Below are positions 26,164 through 35,771 of a stretch of 64,000 nucleotides of DNA, piece after piece. The notes beneath the pieces were generated by a model. The model saw only the letters and a program-made list of their open reading frames with translations. It was not told where the DNA came from and did no database searches. Both the position numbers and the translations under genes were made by a program. The DNA comes from Candidatus Binataceae bacterium. GTDB lineage: Bacteria > Desulfobacterota > Binatia > Binatales > Binataceae. Where the stretch lies: positions 22,680 through 86,679 of the forward strand of contig DASXMJ010000052.1 in the NCBI GenBank assembly GCA_036495685.1, written 5' to 3'. The number at the start of each line of letters is the position of its first letter. Within the stretch, counting starts at the first letter, position 1.

Positions 26164-26359
26164 CGCCGCTCTTCAACCGATTCACCAAACGCGGGAACGC
26201 GTCACGCGTAAACCGTGCTGCGAAACCGCCGCCCACCTCCGCTTTCTGCGCGAGTCCACTACAACACCATCACCACAAAGAGTGGCGTTTTCTGGCACAG
26301 GCAACTCGCCGAGGGGGTGTGCTATACAAATCCCATGATAGCAAGCACGGGAGACCGGG

Positions 26360-26602
26360 ATGCCTCGCAGGCTTCATCTGGTTAAAGGCGCTTCCCAGCG
26401 CGGCGCGCTGGTTTATGGGATGAGAATTTTTGACGGCCAGGTTGCATCGGTTGAAGATGCACGTGTCACCCTGATGGATGGAAATTCAGGCCGGGTAGCC
26501 ATGCACTATATAGAAGGAACGCGGGCGCAAATCCGGCGCCAGCTCATGCAGAGCATCGACGCCTTCTTCGAACTGCTCGATGAGCCCGTAGAACGGAAGT
26601 GA
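26360..26602 (+). CDS. Small conserved-looking protein of unknown function
   Basis: An 80-residue soluble protein, charged at both ends (MPRRLHLVKGAS, DEPVERK). I recognise no family. The ATG follows GGGAGACCGGG. Its TGA stop sits inside the first copy of an 11-base tandem duplication that also provides the ribosome-binding site of the crotonase gene 18 bases on, so the two genes are co-transcribed. The second half (VAMHYIEGTRAQIRRQLMQSIDAFFELLD) should be helical. Possibly a partner or regulator of the crotonase, by position only. Confidence 0.6.
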   Translation: MPRRLHLVKGASQRGALVYGMRIFDGQVASVEDARVTLMDGNSGRVAMHYIEGTRAQIRRQLMQSIDAFFELLDEPVERK

Positions 26603-26620
26603 GGAGCTAGTGAGGAGCTA

Positions 26621-27400
26621 ATGAAGCTGGAATTCATCAAGTATGAAAAGCGCGAACATATTGCTTACATCACGTTTAACCGCCCGGAGCGGATGAACGC
26701 CCTGCACCCCGCGTGTCATGTCGAGATGGACCAGGTTTGGGATGACTTCGTCGCCGACCGCTCCATGTGGGTTGCAATCGCCACCGGCGCGGGTGACAAG
26801 GCGTTCTCAGCCGGGAATGACCTGCGCTGGACCGCCGAGCATCGCGGCGAACAGCCTATGCGGTCAAAGGGTGGTTTTGCGGGGATAACCGCGCGTTACG
26901 ATATTTTCAAGCCGATTATCGCGGCAGTGAATGGCTTCGCGCTGGGTGGTGGGTTTGAAATCGCCCTTTCCTGCGACATTATCATCGCGGCCGAGCATGC
27001 TCGTTTCGGATTGCCGGAACCACGCGTGGGACTGATGGCAGCGGCCGGTGGAGTCCATCGGCTCCCGCGCCATATTCCGCTCAAAATCGCGATGGGCATG
27101 ATGCTGACCGGCAAACACATTACCGCGCAGGAGGCGCACAAGTGGGGTATCGTTAACGAGGTGGTGCCCCTGCAGGACCTCATCACTGCTTCAGAGCGAT
27201 GGGCGCACGAAATCATGGAATGTTCGCCGCTCTCGGTGCAGGCCAGCAAGGAAGCCGCGCTCACCGGGCTGGGGCTCCCGGTCGAAGAGGCTATCGCGAA
27301 GCACTACGAGGGTCAGGAGCGGCTGTTCCGATCAAAAGATGCGGTTGAAGGGCCGCTGGCTTTTTCGCAGAAGCGTAAACCCAACTGGACGGGCGAATAA
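26621..27400 (+). CDS. Enoyl-CoA hydratase/isomerase (crotonase) family protein
   Basis: A 259-residue crotonase. Seen: FSAGNDLRW as the first oxyanion-hole block, GFALGGGFEIALSCDI with the first catalytic-type glutamate, FGLPEPRVGLMAAAGGVHRL with the second, and the ending FSQKRKPNWTGE. Normal length for an enoyl-CoA hydratase. It follows the small gene at 26360 and precedes a possible short membrane-protein gene. Related to the crotonase at 11780 in its start (KREHIAYITFNRP versus KRDHVAYITFNRP), so the two are probably paralogues with different substrates. Confidence 0.93.
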   Translation: MKLEFIKYEKREHIAYITFNRPERMNALHPACHVEMDQVWDDFVADRSMWVAIATGAGDKAFSAGNDLRWTAEHRGEQPMRSKGGFAGITARYDIFKPIIAAVNGFALGGGFEIALSCDIIIAAEHARFGLPEPRVGLMAAAGGVHRLPRHIPLKIAMGMMLTGKHITAQEAHKWGIVNEVVPLQDLITASERWAHEIMECSPLSVQASKEAALTGLGLPVEEAIAKHYEGQERLFRSKDAVEGPLAFSQKRKPNWTGE

Positions 27401-27403
27401 GCT

Positions 27404-27616
27404 ATGGGAGACCTGTGGAAGGCTGGTGAACTCGCACAGTCGATGGTGCTTATCGCCACGACCGTCGGCTTCCCGCCCTTCAACAGTGGCGCCTTCTGGG
27501 GAATCATGAGCTTGTGGGGCATCATCACGATCTTGTTCGATGATGAAACTCCGCGCGGCATTCCGGGCATCGAACACTTGTCCGCCCATCACGACACGCA
27601 AGGTCAGCATCCGTAA
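27404..27616 (+). CDS. Possible small membrane protein, unknown
   Basis: A 70-codon open frame starting three bases after the crotonase stop. The middle (SGAFWGIMSLWGIITILF) could form one membrane helix; the rest shows no recognisable motif. Tight spacing after the crotonase argues for it, but no clear ribosome-binding site is seen and the frame could be chance. Confidence 0.35.
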   Translation: MGDLWKAGELAQSMVLIATTVGFPPFNSGAFWGIMSLWGIITILFDDETPRGIPGIEHLSAHHDTQGQHP

Positions 27617-27811
27617 AGTCATCACAGCGCCCAAGCTCAGCGTCCCGGCTCTGTCGAGGGTATCGAGGGCGCTCGAAGCTGATTAAAGGCGGCTTCTGCG
27701 CGGCCCGGACCGAGACGGCCATAGAGTTCGGCGTGAGCGCGAACTCATGGCGTCCCTCTCTGGTCGGGTTTGCATCAAATCCGAAGGTTCTTGGATATCG
27801 ATTACACCCGC

Positions 27812-28768
27812 TTACGAGCTCGCCCTTAGCGGGTTCCAAGAGACCGGTACGCTTCGAATGAACCTAATGGAGGTCGGAAAGGAAGAGCCAGAGTTATCGC
27901 GACTTGCCTTTGCCGCGTCGGCTCCTGGAGCGGGTCCCGAGCCATAGTCGGCGAATGGCTCGTCACGTTCACGTACCGCCTGGCGAAAACCAGTCTCCTG
28001 CGCACGCCGCACAAAATCGAGCCCCTCCTGCGTGTGTCGCGCAACTCCATCAAAAAACGATCCCAGCAGGCGCGAGGTCGCGAAGCCCATCTGCTCCGCG
28101 GTATGATTGCACAGCAGTTTCAGCATCTGGAGTTGGTTGAGTGGTAAGCGTGCCATCCGTTCCGCAAACCCGGTGGCATGTTCGCGAAGCCTTCCCTCAG
28201 GCACGGTTTCAAGAATTAGTCCGATTCGCGCCGCCTCGGGCGCGGGGATTTCGTCACCGGTCAGCAGGTATCGCTTGGCCTGCTCTAATCCCATTCGGTA
28301 AACCCACATCGCAGTCGTGGGTGTTCCCCACACCCGCGACGGCGGATAACCAAAGGACGCGGTTTCCGCCGCGATGATCAGGTCCGCACACAACACCATG
28401 TCGGTGCCGCCGCCGATACACCAGCCCTGAACGGCGGCGACCACCGGTTTGCTGGCGTACCAGAGCTTCAGATAGGTGTTCACGTAACGTGAAATCATGT
28501 GATAGTCCGCAACCGAATCCCACGCTCGTTGCCGGGACCCCTCTGCGATTTGCGCTTGCGTGGAAGTGTCCAGCCGGTAGCCGGCGCAAAACGCGTCGCC
28601 CTCGGCCCGCAACAGAATCACGCGAATCCCCCGGTCGGAATCCGCCTCGTCGATCGCTGCGGCGAGTTCATCGCGCAGCTCGGGGGTGATGGTGTTGTAC
28701 TCGGCGGCACGCGTCAGAACTATCGAGCGCACGCCATTGTGAGTGTCAGTCCTTAGCGTCTTGCCCAT
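27812..28768 (-). CDS. Crotonase-family protein lacking the hydratase glutamates
   Basis: A 318-residue crotonase-fold protein. Seen: FCAGYRLD and WCIGGGTDMVLCADLIIAAE as the CoA-site blocks. The two positions that carry catalytic glutamates in enoyl-CoA hydratase are aspartate (GGGTDM) and, in FGYPPSRVWG, serine/proline, so a simple hydratase reaction is unlikely. Other crotonases with other chemistry, such as hydrolases, isomerases or lyases, share this fold. The ATG at 28768 has GGGAGG at ideal distance; the open frame reaches 28867. The last 25 or so residues are an untypical tail. Single gene on the minus strand. Confidence 0.85.
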   Translation of the reverse strand: MGKTLRTDTHNGVRSIVLTRAAEYNTITPELRDELAAAIDEADSDRGIRVILLRAEGDAFCAGYRLDTSTQAQIAEGSRQRAWDSVADYHMISRYVNTYLKLWYASKPVVAAVQGWCIGGGTDMVLCADLIIAAETASFGYPPSRVWGTPTTAMWVYRMGLEQAKRYLLTGDEIPAPEAARIGLILETVPEGRLREHATGFAERMARLPLNQLQMLKLLCNHTAEQMGFATSRLLGSFFDGVARHTQEGLDFVRRAQETGFRQAVRERDEPFADYGSGPAPGADAAKASRDNSGSSFPTSIRFIRSVPVSWNPLRASS

Positions 28769-28967
28769 CGCCAAATCCTCCCGCCGCCGATACGGGGGCG
28801 TAGTTGTCAGCGACAGCGTAGAGTGGCGCCATCGAGACCGCCAGCCGAAGTTGCGACTTCCGCTCAAGCGCGCCGAAAATCGTCGGCGTGGACCAGTGCT
28901 CTGCAGCGATGGCCATTCTCGAAAGCGCTTTCAACCCGCGGCCTAGTCGCGAACCTAGAGCTTGGCT

Positions 28968-29891
28968 TCAGCCGATGATCTTATTGAGTGGATACTCGAC
29001 GATTCCCACCGCGCCCGCCTCGAGCAGCTTGGGGAAGAGCTCCCGAACAGTCTGCTCCGCGATCACGGTTTCGACAGCGAGCCACTCCTTACCTTTGAGA
29101 TTCGGGTGTGGGTAGAGCTGCGACACGGTCGGGGCAGTGATGGACGGGAGCAGCTCGATAACTTTTTTCAGGTTTTCACGGGCCACGTTCATTTTGATAC
29201 CGACCCGGCTCTCGGCATCAAGCGCGCCACGAATCAGTACGCCAATCTGCCGAATCTTCGCTTTTTTCCAACGGTCGTCCCACGACTGGGGATTTGCGAC
29301 CAGGACCGGATTCGAGGTCAGCAGTTCTTCGACTATCCGGAGGCCATTGGCGCGCAGGGACGAGCCGGTCTCGGTGACGTCGACTGCCGCATCGACGATA
29401 CCCTCGGCCACCTTGGCTTCGGTCGCTCCCCACGAAAATTCAACTTCTGCTTTAATTTTTCGGTGTGCGAACACCCGCCGGACGAACCCCACGATCTCGG
29501 TTGCGACGCGCTTGCCTTCTAGGTCTTCCAGGCACCTGACTGGCGATCGTTCCGCAACGCACAGCACCCAGCGCGAAGGATTCAGAGAGACCTTGGAGTA
29601 GATGAAGCTTTCGACCGTGACGAGTTTAACGTTGTTCTCGACAATCCAGTCGCTGCCGGTAATCCCGGCATCGAGCGAGCCATCCGCAATATAGCGCGGT
29701 ATCTCCTGAGGACGGAGAATCCTGCACGCCAGCGAGGAATCATCGATATTGGGGATGTAGGAGCGCGCGTCGACCGAGATTCGCCAACCGGACCTGCGCA
29801 TCAACTCCAGCGTCTGCTGCTCGAGGCTGCCTTTGGGAATTCCGAATTTGAGAATCGCCTCGGGCGTTTGCTCAGCTTTGCGCTGTTTCAT
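28968..29891 (-). CDS. hisG: ATP phosphoribosyltransferase, long form
   Basis: About 307 residues. Known: joins ATP and PRPP in the first step of histidine synthesis. Seen: [16 protein letters not shown] at the start, [23 protein letters not shown], the PRPP-site region [21 protein letters not shown], and a C-terminal ACT-like regulatory part (residues about 220-305), which marks the long, histidine-inhibited form that works without HisZ. The ATG overlaps the hisI stop (ATGA). Remaining his genes are not in the window. Confidence 0.95.
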   Translation of the reverse strand: MKQRKAEQTPEAILKFGIPKGSLEQQTLELMRRSGWRISVDARSYIPNIDDSSLACRILRPQEIPRYIADGSLDAGITGSDWIVENNVKLVTVESFIYSKVSLNPSRWVLCVAERSPVRCLEDLEGKRVATEIVGFVRRVFAHRKIKAEVEFSWGATEAKVAEGIVDAAVDVTETGSSLRANGLRIVEELLTSNPVLVANPQSWDDRWKKAKIRQIGVLIRGALDAESRVGIKMNVARENLKKVIELLPSITAPTVSQLYPHPNLKGKEWLAVETVIAEQTVRELFPKLLEAGAVGIVEYPLNKIIG

Positions 29892-30313
29892 CGAGGCGTC
29901 TTTGACTGATGCCCATAGGCGGGCCCGTACTTGGCGGGGTCTACCTTGCGCGCTTCGACTTCGCGCCATTCTCCATTCTCAAGCCGGCGGAAGAAGCATG
30001 ATTCGTGGCCGGTGTGACAGGCGGCGCCGTCACCCATCTGCTCAACCATGAGGACGATGGTGTCCGCGTCACAGTCGATGCGGATCTCCTTGACGACCTG
30101 GAAATTTCCCGACTCCTCGCCCTTGCGCCACAGGCGCTCGCGGCTGCGCGAAAAATAGCACGCGCGTCCGGTCGCCACGGTTTCCTCGAACGCTTCGCGG
30201 TTCATGTAGGCAAACATCAGCACGCGCTGGCTGGCGTGGTCGACCGCAACCACCGGGACCACGCCGTCGCCCTTCGCGAAATCGATTACTGCCGATGCTT
30301 GCGTTGTTGTCAC
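29888..30313 (-). CDS. hisI: Phosphoribosyl-AMP cyclohydrolase
   Basis: A 141-residue enzyme opening the adenine ring of PR-AMP in histidine synthesis. Seen: [38 protein letters not shown] (the family core, quoted here only by its ends), the metal-site [13 protein letters not shown], and the zinc-binding cysteines in [12 protein letters not shown]. HisE (the pyrophosphohydrolase often fused to HisI) is absent. The start is GTG. Translationally coupled to hisG. Confidence 0.95.
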   Translation of the reverse strand: MTTTQASAVIDFAKGDGVVPVVAVDHASQRVLMFAYMNREAFEETVATGRACYFSRSRERLWRKGEESGNFQVVKEIRIDCDADTIVLMVEQMGDGAACHTGHESCFFRRLENGEWREVEARKVDPAKYGPAYGHQSKTPR

Positions 30314-30555
30314 AGTCCTTAGTCTCAGCGCCGGACCGCCAAAGCAGGTGATTCGTCCCGCGAGAACTAGTAAGTATTTGTGAAAGGCGGACCTGATTCA
30401 ACGCCACCCACGCGTTAACTGGTTTTCCCCGAAAAGTGCCGAGCTCATTGCGAAAGGCAGGCTGCGTGCCTAAATTTCAGGTTGGCCGGCGTGGATGATG
30501 TCAACCGCGGATGCTATTCCCTTTAGACTACCTGGCGAGTACATTTGCGCTGCTT

Positions 30556-31443
30556 ATGAAGACTTCCCGAGAGCCGGTTGTGGCGGTTGTGCCGCGGTCG
30601 CGCCCGCGCCTGACTCTGCTAGTTACTTTCGTTCTCGGCCTCGCGCTCAGCGCTTGCCACGCGAGCCCGGCGGGCTTTTTGCGGAAGCATCAGAACGTAG
30701 AGTCCTTTAATTTTGAGATTGCTCTGGGGCCCAATCAGTATCAGATAGCCGGCTACCTGGCGCTCAGCAGCGATGCGGGCCGCCTTCCCGCGCTACTGGT
30801 GTTAAGCGGCGACGGAGACAGCGCGGAGCGCTGCGTCGACGCGAACAGCGGTGTGGTGGCGATGGGAATTCACGTCGCGTGCGTCAGCATTCCCGGTTAC
30901 GGGCGCTCCTCCGGGCCTGGGCGGTTTGTGGGTCCCCCCACGGTGGCGGCCTCGCGACGCGCACTCGACTTGCTGGCGGCGCGGCCCGAAGTGGATCCCG
31001 CCAAGGTCGCGGTCTGGGGATCCGGCGACGGCGCCGTCGCGGCGGGTTTGCTGATGGACTACGATTCGCGTCCGCGTGCGCTTATTCTCCAATCAGGCGC
31101 GTACGACCTGCTGAAACTATGGCCGCAGGCTCCGCTCCGCACCAAGCTTGCGATCATCCACCAGGTGTGGCCCAGCAAGCGCGTGCTCGCGGAACGCAGT
31201 GTAATGCAGCATCTTCCCGAGCGGCTGGATTGCAGCGTCCTGATTCTTCACGGCGAGGGTGACCGCGCCATGCCAGTGAGCCAGGCCGTGAGGCTTGCCA
31301 GTGCGCTACGGGAACGCGGGGCGCACGTCGAGACACGCTATTATCCCGACGCCTCGCATCACATCGCGAAGCGGATTATCGAGCCCGAGCTCCGCGCCTT
31401 CTTGCGGGAAAACCTGTTGCAGACCGCGCGAGCTGGCGACTGA
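30556..31443 (+). CDS. Alpha/beta hydrolase, predicted lipoprotein
   Basis: About 295 residues if started at the ATG at 30556; an earlier ATG at 30511 is also open. Seen: a hydrophobic signal ending in LALSAC (lipobox), then an alpha/beta hydrolase with oxyanion region LVLSGDGDSAE, nucleophile elbow GSGDGA, aspartate region ILHGEGDRAMP and histidine in DASHHIAK. Similar to dienelactone-hydrolase or S9-peptidase-type folds. It should act in the periplasm, anchored to a membrane. No operon partner. Confidence 0.8.
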   Translation: MKTSREPVVAVVPRSRPRLTLLVTFVLGLALSACHASPAGFLRKHQNVESFNFEIALGPNQYQIAGYLALSSDAGRLPALLVLSGDGDSAERCVDANSGVVAMGIHVACVSIPGYGRSSGPGRFVGPPTVAASRRALDLLAARPEVDPAKVAVWGSGDGAVAAGLLMDYDSRPRALILQSGAYDLLKLWPQAPLRTKLAIIHQVWPSKRVLAERSVMQHLPERLDCSVLILHGEGDRAMPVSQAVRLASALRERGAHVETRYYPDASHHIAKRIIEPELRAFLRENLLQTARAGD

Positions 31444-31448
31444 GTCCC

Positions 31449-31985
31449 TCATTCGATCTCTTTGAGCGCGGCGAGTACCTGCTCGGTGTGGCCCGCCACC
31501 TTCACTTTGGGAAATACCTTGCGCACGACACCATCCCTGCCGATAACGAAGGTGGTGCGCTCGATCCCCATGAACTCGCGCCCATAAAGAGATTTCTTTT
31601 TGTACACGCCATAGGCGCGCCCGACCTCATTTCCCACATCGCTCAGCAGGGGGAAGTTCAAGTCGTGTTTCGCGCGAAACTTCTCGTGTAAGGCTGTCGA
31701 GTCGCCGCTGATCCCCACCACCTGCGCACCGGCCGACCGTAGCGCCGCCTGCTGGTCGCGAAAGCTGCAGGCTTCGATGGTGCACCCGGGCGTGAGGTCT
31801 TTCGGGTAGAAGTAGAGCACGAGCTTCTTCGACCCTATCAGATCGGCCAGCTTGACGGTGTTTCCCGCGTGGTCGGCCAGCGCAAAACTAGGGGCTTTGC
31901 GACCTTCCAGCGAAGTCGAGTCTTTAGCGGCCGCTGTTCCGGCAGCTGATTTACCCTTGGGTGGCGCTTTTTTCCTGGTCGGCAT
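31449..31985 (-). CDS. bcp: Thioredoxin-dependent peroxiredoxin (Bcp/PrxQ)
   Basis: A 178-residue peroxiredoxin reducing hydroperoxides. Seen: KLVLYFYPKDLTPGCTIEACSFRD, with the peroxidatic cysteine in PGC and a resolving cysteine five residues later, the atypical 2-Cys pattern of Bcp/PrxQ. The first 35 residues are a lysine/alanine-rich extension not usual for the family. It converges with the hydrolase gene, leaving only five bases between stops. Confidence 0.93.
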   Translation of the reverse strand: MPTRKKAPPKGKSAAGTAAAKDSTSLEGRKAPSFALADHAGNTVKLADLIGSKKLVLYFYPKDLTPGCTIEACSFRDQQAALRSAGAQVVGISGDSTALHEKFRAKHDLNFPLLSDVGNEVGRAYGVYKKKSLYGREFMGIERTTFVIGRDGVVRKVFPKVKVAGHTEQVLAALKEIE

Positions 31986-32178
31986 CAGGTTTGATTTAGG
32001 CGCTAAGTCAGGGCCGACGCAATGATTTCGCCGCCCCTTTTCCGGGGGTAGCGAGTCCTAAAGAGCGCTCAAAGCTGCATACCGAGCGTTTAAGCGTGAG
32101 ATTTCCAGACCCTAGTTGACCCGCCTTGAGCTTGGCTCTAAACTTCCCGCGGATTCCGCGGGCGAAGCAGATCCTTCC

Positions 32179-33213
32179 ATGGCCGTCTATACCGAACTCA
32201 ACAAACCGTTCCTCAAGGAACTGGCAGACGATTACTCACTGGGGCGAATAACCAGCGCGAACGCAATCCCGCAAGGTTCGATCAACAGCAACTACCTGAT
32301 CGACGCCGCCAAGGGAAAATTCCTGCTCCGTATCGATGAAGTAAAGAGCGAGAACGAGCTCAAGCGCGAAATCGATCTGCTGTCCTTTCTGCGCAAGCAC
32401 ACTTTCCCGTGTCCGCATCCGATGCAGGATCGGATGGGCCGCTACCATCGCGCCTTCAACAACAAATGCGTGTCGCTGTTCAAGTATCAGGAGGGCAAGG
32501 TTCCCGCCCCCGAGAAGCTTAAGTTCTCGCAGCTGGAGACCATCGGGCACGCGATCGGCGAGCTCCACGTCATTGGGAAGGCGTACAAGAAGGGAATCGA
32601 CAACCGGTTCAGCTTCGAACGAATTGCCGATTTGTACCTGAACGTGAGAAGCCGCCTGCCCAATTACTTTCGCAAGATCTGCAGAACCCTCGACGACGAA
32701 ATCGAGTACCTGACCCGATACCTCGAAGGCAAGCTGCCCAAGGGCGTGATCCACGGAGACATATTCTCGGACAACCTGCTGTTCCGCGGGGAGAAGCTGA
32801 TGGCGGTGCTCGACTTCGAGTCGGCCTGCCGTGGCAAGTTTATCTTCGATATCGCTACCGCGGTGAACGCGCTGTGTTTCGTGCGTGGCGGATACTCGCT
32901 GGAGCGGTTCCGCGCGCTGCTCGGCGGCTACGAATCGGTCAGGACCTTGTCGCTCGCCGAATGGGATGCGTTTCCCAATGAACTGAGGTTCTCGTCGCTG
33001 CGCTTCACCGTGACGCGTCTGCACGATTTCTTCCTGCAGCCAATTGACGGCGCCCAGCGAATCGACAAGGACTTCCGCGAATTCTTCGACCGCCTGCGCG
33101 TGCTGCGGCGCGAGAAGGAGGGCGGCATGGAACCGCTGCTCATGGCGATGGCGACCGGATACGACTATCGCAAGTATCAGAAGGTGAAGGCGACCGAGCG
33201 CCGACAGGCTTAG
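32179..33213 (+). CDS. Homoserine kinase type II-like phosphotransferase
   Basis: A 344-residue aminoglycoside-phosphotransferase-fold kinase. Seen: the start MAVYTELNKPFLKELADDYSLG typical of ThrB type II, GSINSNYLID as nucleotide-loop region, the catalytic loop HGDIFSDNLLF, and metal-binding VLDFESACRG. Known: the type II enzyme phosphorylates homoserine for threonine synthesis. The open frame extends to a TTG at 32116, but the ATG at 32179 gives the family start. No thr genes are adjacent, so a different substrate is possible. Confidence 0.8.
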   Translation: MAVYTELNKPFLKELADDYSLGRITSANAIPQGSINSNYLIDAAKGKFLLRIDEVKSENELKREIDLLSFLRKHTFPCPHPMQDRMGRYHRAFNNKCVSLFKYQEGKVPAPEKLKFSQLETIGHAIGELHVIGKAYKKGIDNRFSFERIADLYLNVRSRLPNYFRKICRTLDDEIEYLTRYLEGKLPKGVIHGDIFSDNLLFRGEKLMAVLDFESACRGKFIFDIATAVNALCFVRGGYSLERFRALLGGYESVRTLSLAEWDAFPNELRFSSLRFTVTRLHDFFLQPIDGAQRIDKDFREFFDRLRVLRREKEGGMEPLLMAMATGYDYRKYQKVKATERRQA

Positions 33214-33298
33214 TCCTGGGCGCCCTGGCGCTCCCCGCTTGCATGGTTCCCCTCAACCTTCCCGCGCGCGCGTCCCGCGTCAGCAGCGGAGCAGCTGA

Positions 33299-34201
33299 TT
33301 GTCGTCGCTAGCAGACATTCTGGGCGCCTCCCGGCCCGCCGTGTGGCTGGAAGTGGCTCCGCCGCGGGGCGCCAACCCCGCGCCGCTGCTCAAGCGCCTG
33401 GAAGCCTTCGCCGGGCACGTCGACGCGATCAATCTGACCGACAACGCGCTCGGCCGGGTAAAGATGTCGGGCTTGGTGTTTGCTTCTTTCATTAAGGCCA
33501 GATTGGGAATTCCGGTCGTGCTTAATTTTTCCTGCCGCCATCGCAACCGTTACGCCCTCAAGTCTGACCTACTTGGCGCTGCGGCTTTAGGCATTGACGG
33601 CATCGTCGCGGTGGCGGGCGACCGGGTGCCGAACGAGCAATCGGACCAGTCTGCCGCGGTACGCGACCTGAATCCATTTGGTCTGCTCGATATGATTGCC
33701 GCGCTGAATCGGGGCGACACCGGCGAAGGGCGGGCGCCGCTCAAAACCCTGCCCAAGCTCTACCCCGGCGCGGTTGCCAACCCGAACCGCGAAGACTTCG
33801 CTCGCGAGATCGCCATGCTTGAGCGCAAGGCGCAAGTGGGGGCTAAATTCGTGATTACCCAACCGGTTTTCCAGACCGCTACCGCGCGCCGCTTTCAGGC
33901 GCAGGCCAAGCGGCTTTTCATCCATGCGATGTTGGGAATTCTTCCGGTCAAGCGCGCGTCGATGGCCGATCATATCAAGCAGCAGGTCACGGACTTGCGC
34001 GGGGCGCGCGAACACTTCGATCGCTACGCAGGGATGTCCGAGGCCGAAGCGCGCGCTTTCTCGGTGCGAGAGAATTTAGCACTGATGAAATCGTTGGCCG
34101 GCGAAGTCGCGGGATTCAACATCATGAGCGGTGGCGGCACCTCGCTGGCGATCGAACTGGCCCTGGAGTTCAGCAAATGGCGAACGCACGCAAACCAGTA
34201 G
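33299..34201 (+). CDS. Methylenetetrahydrofolate reductase-like protein
   Basis: About 300 residues, a MetF-type TIM-barrel flavoprotein reducing methylene-H4folate to methyl-H4folate. Seen: the catalytic-glutamate block [55 protein letters not shown] (a CR-x-RN block, with His where many relatives have Asp), AVAGDR, and KFVITQPVF. This is the EVAPPRG subgroup rather than the E. coli MetF form. It starts with TTG after GCGGAGCAG. It overlaps folE by 25 bases, forming a small folate/one-carbon pair. Confidence 0.85.
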   Translation: MSSLADILGASRPAVWLEVAPPRGANPAPLLKRLEAFAGHVDAINLTDNALGRVKMSGLVFASFIKARLGIPVVLNFSCRHRNRYALKSDLLGAAALGIDGIVAVAGDRVPNEQSDQSAAVRDLNPFGLLDMIAALNRGDTGEGRAPLKTLPKLYPGAVANPNREDFAREIAMLERKAQVGAKFVITQPVFQTATARRFQAQAKRLFIHAMLGILPVKRASMADHIKQQVTDLRGAREHFDRYAGMSEAEARAFSVRENLALMKSLAGEVAGFNIMSGGGTSLAIELALEFSKWRTHANQ

Positions 34202-34809
34202 TCCATCGGCTCACCAGCCGTCGGGAATCCGATTCGGGAGAACGCGACCGCACGCGAAGTGAGGAAGCGGTCCGCACGCTCCTGTCGCACGTGGGCGAGG
34301 ACCCCGCGCGGGAAGGCCTCGTGCGCACGCCACTGCGGATGGTTCAAGCGCTCGAATTTTTGACCAGCGGCTACATGCAGGACCCCAAGGACGCGATCAA
34401 CGGGGCGTTGTTCGTGGAAGAGGACTACCAGGAGATGATCCTTTGCAAGGATCTCGACTTCTACTCCCTCTGCGAACATCACGTGCTGCCGTTCATGGGC
34501 AAAGCGCACGTAGCATATCTGCCCAACAAGCGAATCGTCGGAATCTCGAAGCTCGCGCGGATGGTCGAGATCTACTGTCGCCGCCTCCAGGTGCAGGAAC
34601 GCCTTACCACCCAGATCGCGCAGACTCTCATGGAAGAGATCGATCCGCTCGGAGTGGCTGTCGTACTGGAAGCCGAGCATCTGTGCATGCGGATGCGCGG
34701 CGTGCAGAAGCAGAATTCCAAGATGACCACCTCGGCGATGCTCGGTGCGTTCCGTACCAACGTGGAAACGCGTCAGGAGTTCATGAATCTGATTCGTAAC
34801 GGAAAGTAG
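34177..34809 (+). CDS. folE: GTP cyclohydrolase I
   Basis: A 210-residue enzyme making dihydroneopterin triphosphate from GTP, the first step of folate synthesis. Seen: [16 protein letters not shown], the zinc-site blocks [11 protein letters not shown] and HLCMRMRGV with cysteine and histidine ligands, and the C-terminal TRQEFMNLI. The ATG has CTGGAG at good spacing and lies inside the end of the reductase gene, so translation is coupled. The N-terminal about 25 residues are variable. Confidence 0.97.
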   Translation: MANARKPVVHRLTSRRESDSGERDRTRSEEAVRTLLSHVGEDPAREGLVRTPLRMVQALEFLTSGYMQDPKDAINGALFVEEDYQEMILCKDLDFYSLCEHHVLPFMGKAHVAYLPNKRIVGISKLARMVEIYCRRLQVQERLTTQIAQTLMEEIDPLGVAVVLEAEHLCMRMRGVQKQNSKMTTSAMLGAFRTNVETRQEFMNLIRNGK

Positions 34810-34831
34810 TCGGAACCTTGGGGGAGCTCCG

Positions 34832-35512
34832 ATGGAACAGAACGAACCAGACCACCTGGCGGCCCTTGGCCACTACGCGTTGCGCTTTGCGAAACCGGGA
34901 GACGTGATAGGCCTCGGAACCGGGCGTGCTGCGACCGCCTTCATCAATGCTCTCGGGGCGAGCCTGATTCAGGTACGTGGCGTCCCCACTTCCCGCGCCA
35001 GCGAGGAACTGGGCCGCTCTCTGGGCATCGAAATTGCCTCGCTCGCAGACGCTCCGAAAATCGACACCGACTTTGATGGGGCCGACGAGGTGGATCCGCG
35101 ACTCAACCTGATCAAGGGATACGGCGGGGCGCTGGTCCGGGAGAAAATCGTCGCGGCAGCGTCGCGTCGATTCATCGTGCTGGTCGGCGAGGAGAAGCTC
35201 GTCCAGCGCCTCGGGACGCGGGGGAGCCTGCCGGTCGAGGTGGTGACGTTCGCTCTGCCCCTGGCCATGCGGCGAGTCGCAGCGCTGGGTCTAAAGCCCA
35301 AGGTGCGCCAGAAAGACGGCGCCGACTTCGTAAGTGACAACGGCAACCTGATCCTCGACTGCGGGGTCAAGGAGATTCGCAATCCTGTGCGCCTCGATCG
35401 CGAACTGCGCGAAATCCCTGGTGTAGTCGGAACCGGGCTCTTCGTCGCCATGGCCTCATTGGTTGTGGTCGCAAGGAACAACGGCAAGATCGATGTCCTG
35501 CGCCCACATTAG
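34832..35512 (+). CDS. rpiA: Ribose-5-phosphate isomerase A
   Basis: A 226-residue isomerase interconverting ribose 5-phosphate and ribulose 5-phosphate. Seen: VIGLGTGRAATAFI, the catalytic-aspartate block DTDFDGADEVD, LIKGYGGALVREKIVA with the base glutamate, LVGEEKLVQRLG, and GVVGTGLFVAMAS at the end. The ATG follows GGGGGAG. Gap of 22 bases after folE. Confidence 0.96.
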   Translation: MEQNEPDHLAALGHYALRFAKPGDVIGLGTGRAATAFINALGASLIQVRGVPTSRASEELGRSLGIEIASLADAPKIDTDFDGADEVDPRLNLIKGYGGALVREKIVAAASRRFIVLVGEEKLVQRLGTRGSLPVEVVTFALPLAMRRVAALGLKPKVRQKDGADFVSDNGNLILDCGVKEIRNPVRLDRELREIPGVVGTGLFVAMASLVVVARNNGKIDVLRPH

Positions 35513-35771
35513 TTCCGGCGAACCCCGCGGGTTCCCGCGCGCATATGGCCTTTGCTGCCGGTTCTCGTTTCCATTCGTCAAAGGCTCCGTGGGTTGAGCG
35601 GCACGTGACCCGTTGGTCTTCCGCCCCGCGCGGTGGGCCGCGCGAAGAATCGCGCGCCTGTGCGGTGAAGGCACGGGTTTGGCGGTCGCACTGAGCGAGC
35701 GGCGCAGCACGGGACTTGAAATCTGCGACCGCGCCCAAAATGATGAAGCGTGATCGCCCGAGTTTCATGTT

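Noticed and set aside
28968..30313. hisG-hisI as a sign of a full his operon
   Set aside because: Only these two genes are present; the flanking genes are unrelated.
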